From Taibaiella lutea (GTDB taxonomy: Bacteria > Bacteroidota > Bacteroidia > Chitinophagales > Chitinophagaceae): a stretch of DNA of 64,000 nucleotides. Positions 8,160 to 15,958 of this stretch are shown here, piece by piece. Position 1 is the first letter of the stretch. Each line of letters begins with the position of its first letter. The stretch is taken from assembly GCF_008629695.1 (NCBI RefSeq), contig NZ_VWSH01000004.1, forward strand, positions 248,001-312,000, written 5' to 3'. The translations under genes were made by a program, and so were the position numbers. The notes beneath the pieces are model-generated. The model was not told where the DNA came from. It made no database searches and saw nothing but the letters and a program-made list of their open reading frames with translations.

Positions 8160-8200
8160 TAAGAGTGTAAATCAGTCAAAATGATTTTTTCGCTATCCCT

Positions 8201-8361
8201 CGTCATCTCGACCGGAATAAATATTTCAAAGCGATAGCGAAGAAATATTTATGGAGCGGAGAGATCTCCCAAAGGTTGAGTTAACTCGTCTCTTGGCAGA
8301 TCTCTCCACTTCGTCATGTCGTTCCATTTCATTCCACAACATGACTTCGGTCGAGATGACG
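8201..8361. repeat. Dispersed CGTCATCTCGACCG repeat as a 161-bp inverted element (copy 2)
   Basis: Perfect 14-bp terminal inverted repeats, CGTCATCTCGACCG at 8201-8214 and its complement at 8348-8361, enclose AGCGGAGAGATCTC and its approximate complement. The left half matches the copy at 2151-2250. The N-terminal extension of the open frame that starts at 8251 lies inside this element, which argues that the downstream gene really starts later. Confidence 0.75.
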
Positions 8362-8409
8362 GTGTGTACACAAATTTTAATAGCCTGTTATAAACCAAAA
8401 AGCCCGGGC

Positions 8410-9396
8410 ATGCGTATATACGGCATGAGCAGATCCATAATGTTTATTGTTGCAATGATGCTCTTGTTCCGGGCAACCGAAGTAGATGCCCAGGGACTTG
8501 ATAATACGGGTACGGAGCGTTCTATTGCATCGGAAAAATATATCCGTCTCAACTACAGCAACGATTATTTTACCGCCACCGACTTTTATCTGACACAGGC
8601 TATGCAGCTGGAATGGGTGCTACCCGCGTTTTCAAAAATCCCTGTTTATAAAATTATATATCGACCTGCAAACAGCGAGGTGAGATATGGTTTATCACTG
8701 GAGCATAATGCTTATACGCCGGTGCATTACGAAACGGCTGTCATACAAAAGGATGATCGACCTTTTGCTGCCTGTTTCTTCCTGAATATGTTTGCTATCA
8801 GCACCAACAGCAATACACATCAAAGAGTGCGGACTGAGCTCAGTGCCGGTGTTATAGGAAAGTCTGCTTTTGGAGAGGGTATGCAAACATTTATTCATGA
8901 ACATATCGGCAATGCCATACCGCACGGATGGGTCAATCAGGTGCGCAACGATGTGATTTTAAATTACAGCATTGCTTATCAGAAACAGATTTTTGCCATT
9001 TCCGATATCCTGAACCTTACTGCCGATGCTACGGCAAGGCTTGGCACTTTAAGTACCAAAGCCAATATTGGCATCACGCTGATGGCAGGACGTTTCAACA
9101 ATCCTTTTGCTTCTGTTCGGCTAATGGGAAAGAAATTTCAGTTGTATGCCTATGACCATCCGGAAATAAATGCAGTGGGTTATGATGCCACCCTTCAAGG
9201 TGGGCTCTTCAATCATTCAAGCCCGTACACCATTTCCACCTCCGATGTTACAAGGTTTGTTTTCAGGAATAACTGGGGTTTTGTTTTACAGACAGGAAGA
9301 TTATACCTCGAGTATTATCAATCTTATATGACCAAAGAATTCAACACGGGAATGGATTTCCATAACGGTGGCATCCAGATAGGATTCGCTTTTTGA
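8410..9396 (+). CDS. LpxR-like lipid A deacylase family outer-membrane protein (DUF2219)
   Basis: 328 residues from the ATG at 8410 (another at 8425). The frame is open from 8251 but that part lies in an intergenic repeat. A signal peptide follows the start (SIMFIVAMMLLFRATEVDAQ). The mature protein is a predicted beta-barrel with features I associate with the LpxR family: an N-terminal YSNDYFTATDFYLTQ, the pair DRPFAACFFLN and the helix-strand GWVNQVRNDVILNYSIAYQK. LpxR removes 3-prime acyl chains from lipid A in the outer membrane of enteric bacteria. Distant Bacteroidota members have not been shown to do so as far as I know, so the reaction is inferred. It stands alone in its transcription unit. 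Confidence 0.7.
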   Translation: MRIYGMSRSIMFIVAMMLLFRATEVDAQGLDNTGTERSIASEKYIRLNYSNDYFTATDFYLTQAMQLEWVLPAFSKIPVYKIIYRPANSEVRYGLSLEHNAYTPVHYETAVIQKDDRPFAACFFLNMFAISTNSNTHQRVRTELSAGVIGKSAFGEGMQTFIHEHIGNAIPHGWVNQVRNDVILNYSIAYQKQIFAISDILNLTADATARLGTLSTKANIGITLMAGRFNNPFASVRLMGKKFQLYAYDHPEINAVGYDATLQGGLFNHSSPYTISTSDVTRFVFRNNWGFVLQTGRLYLEYYQSYMTKEFNTGMDFHNGGIQIGFAF

Positions 9397-9587
9397 TGAT
9401 AATACTTTTGAACGGATTATTTTAAATCTTGTATTTTAAGCTATTCTTTTTTTAATCAGTTGATGTATTTGTCTAAAGTCGAATTTATATTCAAAGGCCC
9501 GAAGAAAGCGTTGAGCTTTTAAGATTGACTATGTGTAAAACTTGTTTTCTATCATATCCTTTCAACACAATTCTATATAATTAATTT

Positions 9588-9630
9588 CCTATGTTCCTAT
9601 GTGTTTCATTTAAACACATAGGAACATAGG
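9588..9630. repeat. Perfect 19-bp hairpin (43 bp) after the LpxR-like gene
   Basis: CCTATGTTCCTATGTGTTT at 9588-9606 is exactly complementary to 9612-9630 around a CATTT loop. The right arm is the start of the direct repeat described next. There is no T-run directly after it, so it resembles a repeat-family hairpin more than a terminator. Confidence 0.8.
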
Positions 9631-9785
9631 GTTAAGGTTTGTAGAAAGAAAGCAGTAGTTACAGATAGCAAAGCTTCGCTTCGAGGCTTAGGCTGAACAC
9701 TACTGTTTTGGCAGATAATGAGCGTATTTTGATACTATATCATTTAAACCCATAGGGACATAGAATTAAGGTTTGTAGAAAGAAA
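9607..9785. repeat. Pair of 45-bp direct repeats (9607-9651 and 9741-9785)
   Basis: Both copies begin CATTTAAAC and end GGTTTGTAGAAAGAAA, with only a few mismatches between. The spacer of 89 bases contains a GCTTCGCTTCGAGGC palindromic stretch. No open frame covers this gap (9397-9936). Confidence 0.7.
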
Positions 9786-9863
9786 CAATAGTCTGCTCAT
9801 CATTCAGCATAGCCGGGTGCGTTAGCTTCATAAATTCAGCGGAGCAATTGAATTTATGTCGCC

Positions 9864-9894
9864 TTTTTTGCTTCTTTTTTGGCGAAGCAAAAAA
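9864..9894. repeat. 11-bp inverted repeat at the end of the repair cassette
   Basis: TTTTTTGCTTC (9864-9874) pairs with GAAGCAAAAAA (9884-9894). It lies 43 bases past the stop of the minus-strand pdeM gene and may end its transcript, although the run of T on the exit side is inside the stem. Confidence 0.4.
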
Positions 9895-9936
9895 GATGGA
9901 AAGGAATTTTAAAAAAATGAGATTAAGTTTAAGTAT

Positions 9937-10572
9937 CTACAGCACCATAACCTTATCCGGAAAAACCACAAAAACCTCCGCATCACTCCTGTCCAATATC
10001 TGTAAACCCGTAAGGTGGCCGAAGGCAGGCAGTAAAAGCAAATTATCTTTAAAATAAAAACAAGGCAGCCGAAGGCTTTGCCTGCCGCCGCTCCTGATAA
10101 CACAGCCCGGATGTATATGCCCTGCGACATTAATCATGCCTTCGGGAAGCGTCTTTAAAGGTTCGTGTGAAAAGATAAGATTATCAATGATTAAAGCCTT
10201 TTCAATTACATTGATATTATGCTGCCTGTACAATTCAGCTTTTAATATATCGTGGTTACCTTTTATAAGCGTGAACATTGTCTGCGGATGTTCGCCTATA
10301 AAAGCTGTCAATTGGTTCCATTCGGAATTATGATGGCTGTGAAACAGATCGCCTAAAAAATATACATGCTGCGGCTGATGTTTTTGGATAAGCAAATGCA
10401 ATGTTTCATAATCCTTATAGGCGCTTTGCGGAGGCATAAAGATACCTGCCTTCCTGAAATGCATCGCCTTTCCCAGATGTAAATCGCCCAATATAAGAAC
10501 CGCCGTTTCAGGGAGGAATATGGCCCTTTGTGGTAATAATTCTATCGTTGTGCCCGCTAATGATATCTGCAT
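9937..10572 (-). CDS. pdeM: Ligase-associated DNA damage response endonuclease PdeM (metallophosphoesterase)
   Basis: 211 residues carrying the full calcineurin-like metallophosphoesterase signature: GDLHLGK at 29-35 (Asp30, His32), GDLFHSH at 74-80, KGNHD at 104-108, SHEP at 135-138 and GHIHPG at 151-156. These residues bind two metal ions. The length and opening fit the PdeM subfamily found with the ATP-dependent DNA ligase, Lhr-type helicase and MBL exonuclease, which are upstream on the same strand. The presumed role is phosphodiesterase or end processing in DNA repair. It is separated from the helicase gene by 186 bases that contain a GC-rich palindrome, so it may be expressed at a different level from the other three genes. 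Confidence 0.92.
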   Translation of the reverse strand: MQISLAGTTIELLPQRAIFLPETAVLILGDLHLGKAMHFRKAGIFMPPQSAYKDYETLHLLIQKHQPQHVYFLGDLFHSHHNSEWNQLTAFIGEHPQTMFTLIKGNHDILKAELYRQHNINVIEKALIIDNLIFSHEPLKTLPEGMINVAGHIHPGCVIRSGGRQSLRLPCFYFKDNLLLLPAFGHLTGLQILDRSDAEVFVVFPDKVMVL

Positions 10573-10684
10573 GTATTCATATCCTGTTTTAATGACACCT
10601 CTCCTTCAAGCTGCACTTCTTAATCTATTGGTTATCCTCCGGGGAGGGAAGGGCATGACTAAAATTTGGTATTTTCTCGCGTCC

Positions 10685-10703
10685 CCTTCCCCAAAGGGGA
10701 AGG
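10685..10703. repeat. Short GC palindrome between helicase and pdeM
   Basis: CCTTCCCC-AAA-GGGGAAGG forms an 8-bp stem inside the 186-base gap of the repair cassette. Related CTCCGGGGAGG and CCGGGATGGGG runs flank it. It looks like an intergenic REP-type insertion rather than a designed terminator, since there is no T-run. Confidence 0.5.
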
Positions 10704-10758
10704 CCGGGATGGGGTTTAATATTACTGATAACATCAATATTACCTCACAAACGCTGAA

Positions 10759-13188
10759 TCAGCCTTTCGTTAATTGTGCTTTGATTTTATTCATCCTGTC
10801 TTCAAGGCTTTCATTGCTGAATTTCTCCCTGAAAACTTCGGCAAAGATAGGAAACGCAAACGGGGTAAGCTGCTTCGGGTGCCTGATGACGATTTTATGT
10901 CCGCTGATACGCTCAAATGCGCGGCGCATCCTTACGATTTCCAGCTGAAAATCATATACTTCTTCATAAGCCTGGCGTAGCAGCAGATTGTCTTTTTCAT
11001 AATCCCTGAAAACATTGAAGAACAATCCGGAATTGGCCTGCAAATGTTTGGCCTTGACCTGCTTGCCGGGATAACCCTGGAACACCAGTCCTGCAATGCC
11101 TGCAATATCCCTGAATTTCCTGCGCGCCATTTCGGTAGTGTTGATACTTCCGGCAATGTCTTCGCTTAAATTTTCCAGAGAGAAAAGCTGTTGGGCAATC
11201 ACTTCATCAACGGGGATTTCCTGATCGCTTAACAGCTCAAAACCATAGTCGTTCATAGCGATTGAAAAGCTGAAAGGTTGTATGCGTCCTAACCTGTAGG
11301 CAATGATAGCGGCCATTCCTTCATGTACAAATTTCCCTTCAAAGGGATACATGAATACATGGAAGCCTTCTTTCGTTTCTATTTTTTCTATGAGTAGCTC
11401 GTTTTCTTCCGGCAGGTAGGAACGCCTGCTTTGCTCTTCAAACAAAGGCTGCAGGAATGTCATTTCCCTGTCCGGAACCTGTTCCCTGGCTTCATTGAGC
11501 TTGTGCCGGATGGCATCTGTAAGGTAGGACGACAGTGGCAGACGGCCGCCCATCCAGGAAGGGACGATGCCTTTCTTTTTCTTTGAGTTGCGGACAATGG
11601 CAGCCATGTCTTTTACCATTACCAGTTCAAGATTCCGCCCCGCAAACCAGAAGTTGTCATCGGGTTTCAGCCTTGATATAAACCATTCTTCAATACTGCC
11701 CAGGTATTTGCCTCCGAGGTATTTCACCTGCATCATTGCATCGCTTACGATAGCGCCTATGCTGAGCCTGTGCCGCATGGCAACCTTTTTGCTTATCACT
11801 TTGTACAGCCCGTTCTCAAGAACCACTTTATGAAACTCATCATAAGCCTCGAGCATCTTTCCTCCCTGCGTAATCAGCAGCAGGCATTCGTTGAACTCAT
11901 CTCTTGTAATGGATGCAAAGCAATGTGTAGTCTGTACCTGTTCAAATAATATGTCTGCATTGAAGCCATCGGAGACAGCCAGCGTCACCATAAACTGTAT
12001 CAGCACATCAAAGGAACGGATATAAGGGATGCGGCTTTCTATCATGTCGTTGAATGCTGCATAGCGCAGGGCCGTACCTTCCAGTATTTCGAGGGAATGT
12101 GTAGGCAGGAAGTATATTTTACTGGTAGCTCCGGGATAGTGTCCGCTGCGTCCCGCACGTTGCAGGAACCTTGCCACACCTTTTGCCGAGCCTATCTGAA
12201 TGACCGTATCTACCGGCCTGAAATCCACACCCAGGTCGAGGCTGCTGGTACATACCACTGCTTTTAAAATGCCGTCATGCAAAGCCTGCTCCACCCATTG
12301 CCTCAGCTCTTCTCCCAACGAACCATGATGCAAAGCGATGACGCCTGCAAGGTCGGGTTGTATATGCAACAGGTGCTGATACCATATTTCCGCCTGCGAT
12401 CTTGTGTTAGTGAAAATAAGTGTTGACTGGCTTTGCTCTATAATAGGTAAAATTTTATCGGCAAGCTTTATGCCGAGATGCCCCGCCCAGGGAAATTTGT
12501 CCAACGTATCGGGAAGAATCGTTTCGATAAGGATTTTCTTTGGAACGGAAGCCCTTATAAGCGTTGCTTTCGGGTGTTGTGTGCCCAATAGTATTTCTTC
12601 CGCTTCATCCAAATTGCCTATGGTGGCCGATATACCCCATATCTTTAATTGCGGGTTCAGGTATTTTAATACGCTCAATGCAAGCTCTACCAGCACGCCG
12701 CGTTTGCTGCCCATCAGTTCATGCCATTCGTCCACCACCACAAATTCAAGGTTTTTGAAGAAGTCTGCATAGCCCTTGCCCGCAAGCAGGATATGGATGC
12801 TTTCCGGTGTTGTGATAAGCGCCTGCGGTGCGTTTTTCTTTTGTCCCGCTCTTTCCGATGCAGAAGTGTCTCCGGTGCGCAGGCCAATCCTGTATGGCAG
12901 TTCCAGGTCTTCGCTTACTACTGTTGCGGCATTAAATATTTCTTTTGATAAAGCGCGGAGCGGTGTGATCCATAAACAATGAAGCCCCGCGGCTTTCTTC
13001 TTGCTGCTCAGCCTGCGTTTCATGTAATCCTGAATGATGCCGAACCAGACGGCATACGTTTTGCCGCAGCCCGTGGGTGCATTCAGGAGCCCTGAAAATC
13101 CTTTGTCTATCGCCTTCCATGTATTCCGTTGAAAAGGGTAGGGTTTCCATCCTTTAAATTCAAACCAGTCTTCCGCAAGTTTATTCAT
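10759..13188 (-). CDS. Ligase-associated DNA damage response DEXH-box helicase (Lhr-like)
   Basis: 809 residues of superfamily 2. Walker A NAPTGCGKT is at 36-44, motif Ia WITPLRAL at 73-80, the DEXH box VVDEWHE at 151-157 and SATIGN shortly after. Motif VI QRAGRSGH lies about 200 residues later. The C-terminal half has the long Lhr-type extension. Lhr-family helicases unwind or remodel nucleic acid with 3-to-5-prime polarity; this ligase-associated subgroup is presumed to prepare ends for the ligase. The start codon overlaps the stop of the upstream ligase gene by 4 bases (ATGA type), which indicates translational coupling. Confidence 0.93.
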   Translation of the reverse strand: MNKLAEDWFEFKGWKPYPFQRNTWKAIDKGFSGLLNAPTGCGKTYAVWFGIIQDYMKRRLSSKKKAAGLHCLWITPLRALSKEIFNAATVVSEDLELPYRIGLRTGDTSASERAGQKKNAPQALITTPESIHILLAGKGYADFFKNLEFVVVDEWHELMGSKRGVLVELALSVLKYLNPQLKIWGISATIGNLDEAEEILLGTQHPKATLIRASVPKKILIETILPDTLDKFPWAGHLGIKLADKILPIIEQSQSTLIFTNTRSQAEIWYQHLLHIQPDLAGVIALHHGSLGEELRQWVEQALHDGILKAVVCTSSLDLGVDFRPVDTVIQIGSAKGVARFLQRAGRSGHYPGATSKIYFLPTHSLEILEGTALRYAAFNDMIESRIPYIRSFDVLIQFMVTLAVSDGFNADILFEQVQTTHCFASITRDEFNECLLLITQGGKMLEAYDEFHKVVLENGLYKVISKKVAMRHRLSIGAIVSDAMMQVKYLGGKYLGSIEEWFISRLKPDDNFWFAGRNLELVMVKDMAAIVRNSKKKKGIVPSWMGGRLPLSSYLTDAIRHKLNEAREQVPDREMTFLQPLFEEQSRRSYLPEENELLIEKIETKEGFHVFMYPFEGKFVHEGMAAIIAYRLGRIQPFSFSIAMNDYGFELLSDQEIPVDEVIAQQLFSLENLSEDIAGSINTTEMARRKFRDIAGIAGLVFQGYPGKQVKAKHLQANSGLFFNVFRDYEKDNLLLRQAYEEVYDFQLEIVRMRRAFERISGHKIVIRHPKQLTPFAFPIFAEVFREKFSNESLEDRMNKIKAQLTKG

Positions 13189-14780
13189 GAATCTTGTGCG
13201 TTTATCAATTGCAGCAGGTCTTGTTTTGTATTGGCTTCTGCAGGCGTTTTGTCTTTCCTCCAGCGCAATATCCTTGGGAAACGTAATGCTACGCCCGACT
13301 TATGCCTGCCGGAATGATTGATGCCTTCAAAAGCCAGTTCAAACACCAATGCTGTTTCTACGCTCCTTACCGGCCCGAACTTATCAATCGTATGTTTTTT
13401 TATCCAGTTGTCTACTTCCAGTATTTCCTTGTCTGTCAGGCCGGAGTACGCTTTTGCAAACGGTACGAGCACATCGTTGTCCCAGACGGCAAATGTATAA
13501 TCGGTGAATAGGTTCGCCCTCCGTCCGTGTCCCTGTTGCGCATATATCAATACGCCGTCTACCGTCAGCGGATCCACCTTCCATTTCCACCAGTTGCCCC
13601 TTCTTCTGCCTGTTTCATACACGCTGTCCAGCCGCTTCAGCATCACCCCTTCGTAATTCCCGTTCCTTGCTTTATCCCTTACCATGCTTACCGCTTCCCA
13701 GTCTTCACATTGCAGCTTCAGAGACAAAACAAGGTTGGCATCTGTTCCTACTTCAGCCAGCAATTTTTCCAAAGCCGCCCTTCTGTAAGATAATGGTTTT
13801 TGTCGTATGTCTTCTCCTTCCGACTCCAGTAAATCGTAGCATACCATTACCAGCGGCGCTGCCTGCAATGTTTTTGACGTAATGCTTTTCCGCCCGATGC
13901 GTGTCTGCATAATGGCAAACGGCAAAGGTTTGCCTTCTTTCCAGGGAATAACCTCTCCATCCAGTACCGTACCGTCGGGCAATATATCTTTTAAGGCTGC
14001 AAATTCGGGAAATTTATCGGTCATTAACTCCTCGCCGCGGCTCCATACAAACAAGGTTTTATCTCTTACGATAATCTGGCCCCTTATGCCATCCAGCTTT
14101 TCTTCAATCTGCCATTCCGAAATATCGCCTAAAGTTTCAGGCGGGTTTTCCAATTGATAGGCAAGGAAGAAAGGGTAGGGTTGATAACCTTTTGCAGTGA
14201 CGCTTTCATCCAGCAATAGTTCGTCGAGTGATATCTCCCAGGGATTCCATTGTCCCATGAGTTTATGCGCTATCAATGATTCTTCTTTACTGAAATGAAT
14301 GGCAAGCGCCTTGATGATAAGTTGCTTTGATACGCCCATCCTGAAATTACCGGTAATAAGTTTATTGAAAACAAACCGCTCGGCGTATTGCATGTGCGCC
14401 CATCTTTCAATGATGGCTTCTTTCTTTTGTTCCTCCGTATAAGTAGCTATCAGTTGCAGGAAATTAATGGTTTCCGAAAGGCCGTAATCTTTTTCCGTAT
14501 CTGGTTCCGGCAAAACCAAAGTGATGGTTTCCGCGAGGTCGCCTACAATATGGTAAGATTCTTCAAAAAGCCAGAAGGGAAGCGCTGCCAGTTCCGCAGC
14601 CCACATTTTGAGATCGGTGGTTTTTATATTTCTTTTTAATGTTTTGCCGATAAGGATGCTGACACACCAGAGGATATCCTGTTCTTCTGCCGAAGCAAAA
14701 TAACGCACCAGTGCATCTACCTTTGCGTTAGTCTTGGTAGTCTGTTCTATTTCCGTGAATAAGGCCGCGAATGCTTTCAT
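13185..14780 (-). CDS. ATP-dependent DNA ligase of the ligase-associated repair cassette
   Basis: 531 residues. An N-terminal helical DNA-binding domain (about 1-190) precedes the nucleotidyltransferase core. Motif I is EEKLDGIRG with the adenylated Lys at 228 and the Asp-Gly at 230-231. LDGEVIPW (motif III region), GVMLKR (motif IV) and WWKWKVD (motif V) follow, then an OB-fold and a basic region. This is the archaeal/eukaryote-like ATP ligase of the four-gene system, distinct from the housekeeping NAD ligase. It seals nicks or breaks together with the neighbouring exonuclease, helicase and PdeM. The exonuclease gene ends 12 bases upstream, so the genes form one operon. Confidence 0.95.
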   Translation of the reverse strand: MKAFAALFTEIEQTTKTNAKVDALVRYFASAEEQDILWCVSILIGKTLKRNIKTTDLKMWAAELAALPFWLFEESYHIVGDLAETITLVLPEPDTEKDYGLSETINFLQLIATYTEEQKKEAIIERWAHMQYAERFVFNKLITGNFRMGVSKQLIIKALAIHFSKEESLIAHKLMGQWNPWEISLDELLLDESVTAKGYQPYPFFLAYQLENPPETLGDISEWQIEEKLDGIRGQIIVRDKTLFVWSRGEELMTDKFPEFAALKDILPDGTVLDGEVIPWKEGKPLPFAIMQTRIGRKSITSKTLQAAPLVMVCYDLLESEGEDIRQKPLSYRRAALEKLLAEVGTDANLVLSLKLQCEDWEAVSMVRDKARNGNYEGVMLKRLDSVYETGRRRGNWWKWKVDPLTVDGVLIYAQQGHGRRANLFTDYTFAVWDNDVLVPFAKAYSGLTDKEILEVDNWIKKHTIDKFGPVRSVETALVFELAFEGINHSGRHKSGVALRFPRILRWRKDKTPAEANTKQDLLQLINAQDS

Positions 14781-14792
14781 AAGGCTACGTGT

Positions 14793-15827
14793 TTACTGGT
14801 TATTTTCGTCATTGTTTTCAGCAGGTAAAGGTTCAGCCAGGGCTTCTTCATCATTTTCATATAAAGTATCTACTTCAGAAGCATTGAGGCCGCATGATTC
14901 CCGCAGCCATTTTGCAAAAACCGTTTTATAGCCATGTGTTACATAAACATTTTCCGCGCCGGAAAGCTTTATGGCTTCATTCAGTTGCTGCCAGTCGCAA
15001 TGGTCGGACAATATAAAACCTCTGTCTGCCGAACGCCTTCTGCGTGCGCCTCTTAATTGCATCCATCCGCTGCAGACACCGAGGCTGAATGGTCCGAACC
15101 TGTTCAGCCAGGGGGAACCGACAGCCGAAGGGGGCGCTACAATGATAGCGCCGTTGAAATCTTTTTTGCTTAGCTCCGGCGTTACTCTGGTGGTTTCCTT
15201 CAGATGAATGCCGTTTTGTATCAGTGTGTTATTGATGTTATCGACAGCGCCATGCGTGTATATGTTTCCGATGTTTTCGTCCAGATGCTGAATAATGCGC
15301 TGGGATTTGCCCAAGGCATAGCCGATGATAACGCTGTTCTTGCCTTCAGATGCGTTCTTTTCCCACCATTGATTGATGTCGGCATGCACTACCTCGGGAG
15401 CGGGGAATTTATAAATGGGTAAGCCAAAAGTAGATTCGGTAATGAAATGATGGCATTTTACGGATTCAAAGGGAACGGAAACATCATCGTGCTGTAATTT
15501 ATAATCACCGCTTACGACCCATATTTCCCCGTTGTATTCCAGCCTTATCTGTGCAGAACCAATGATATGCCCGGCAGGGTGAAAGGAAATTTTAACGCCA
15601 TTTATATAAACCGTCTGTCCGTAATCTATGCCTTCGACATTGATGTCCGCGCCCAGCCTTAACCTGAGCAATGCCACGGAATCTTTATGACATAAATAAG
15701 CTTTATTGCCTGCGTATGCGTGGTCTGAATGGGCGTGTGTGATCAATGCTTTGTCAACCGGTTTCCAGGGATCTATATAAATATCCGCCTGCTCACAATA
15801 AATACCTTTATCATCAAATCTTAGCAT
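14793..15827 (-). CDS. Ligase-associated DNA damage response exonuclease (MBL/beta-CASP fold)
   Basis: 344 residues when started at the ATG at 15827. The open frame extends 16 codons further but that part is basic and atypical, whereas MLRFDDKGIYCEQADIYIDP is the expected opening of the family. The metallo-beta-lactamase motif HAHSDHAYAG is at 31-40 (His31, His33, Asp35, His36). Later metal ligands follow in HPAGHIIGSAQ and SGDY. The beta-CASP part includes FILSDHCDW and VYVTHG. Relatives (SNM1/Artemis type) trim DNA ends. It is the first gene of the Exo-Lig-Lhr-PdeM operon and is divergent from the TonB receptor gene. Confidence 0.92.
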   Translation of the reverse strand: MLRFDDKGIYCEQADIYIDPWKPVDKALITHAHSDHAYAGNKAYLCHKDSVALLRLRLGADINVEGIDYGQTVYINGVKISFHPAGHIIGSAQIRLEYNGEIWVVSGDYKLQHDDVSVPFESVKCHHFITESTFGLPIYKFPAPEVVHADINQWWEKNASEGKNSVIIGYALGKSQRIIQHLDENIGNIYTHGAVDNINNTLIQNGIHLKETTRVTPELSKKDFNGAIIVAPPSAVGSPWLNRFGPFSLGVCSGWMQLRGARRRRSADRGFILSDHCDWQQLNEAIKLSGAENVYVTHGYKTVFAKWLRESCGLNASEVDTLYENDEEALAEPLPAENNDENNQ

Positions 15828-15958
15828 ACGTTTGCGCTTCTGAGCATAACAACCGCGAGCGATATTTTGTTGCAATGCCTGTATATGAACAATAGGAAGC
15901 TAAAAATGGTTATTGAACATCATAGCCTGTATTCCTGCAATACTGCCTTTGTCGTTTT

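Noticed and set aside
8251-8409. N-terminal extension of the LpxR-like protein
   Set aside because: It lies inside a dispersed inverted repeat and would place the signal peptide internally.
10520-10948. 142-codon plus-strand ORF at the helicase 3-prime end
   Set aside because: It covers an intergenic palindrome and the antisense of the Lhr-like helicase.
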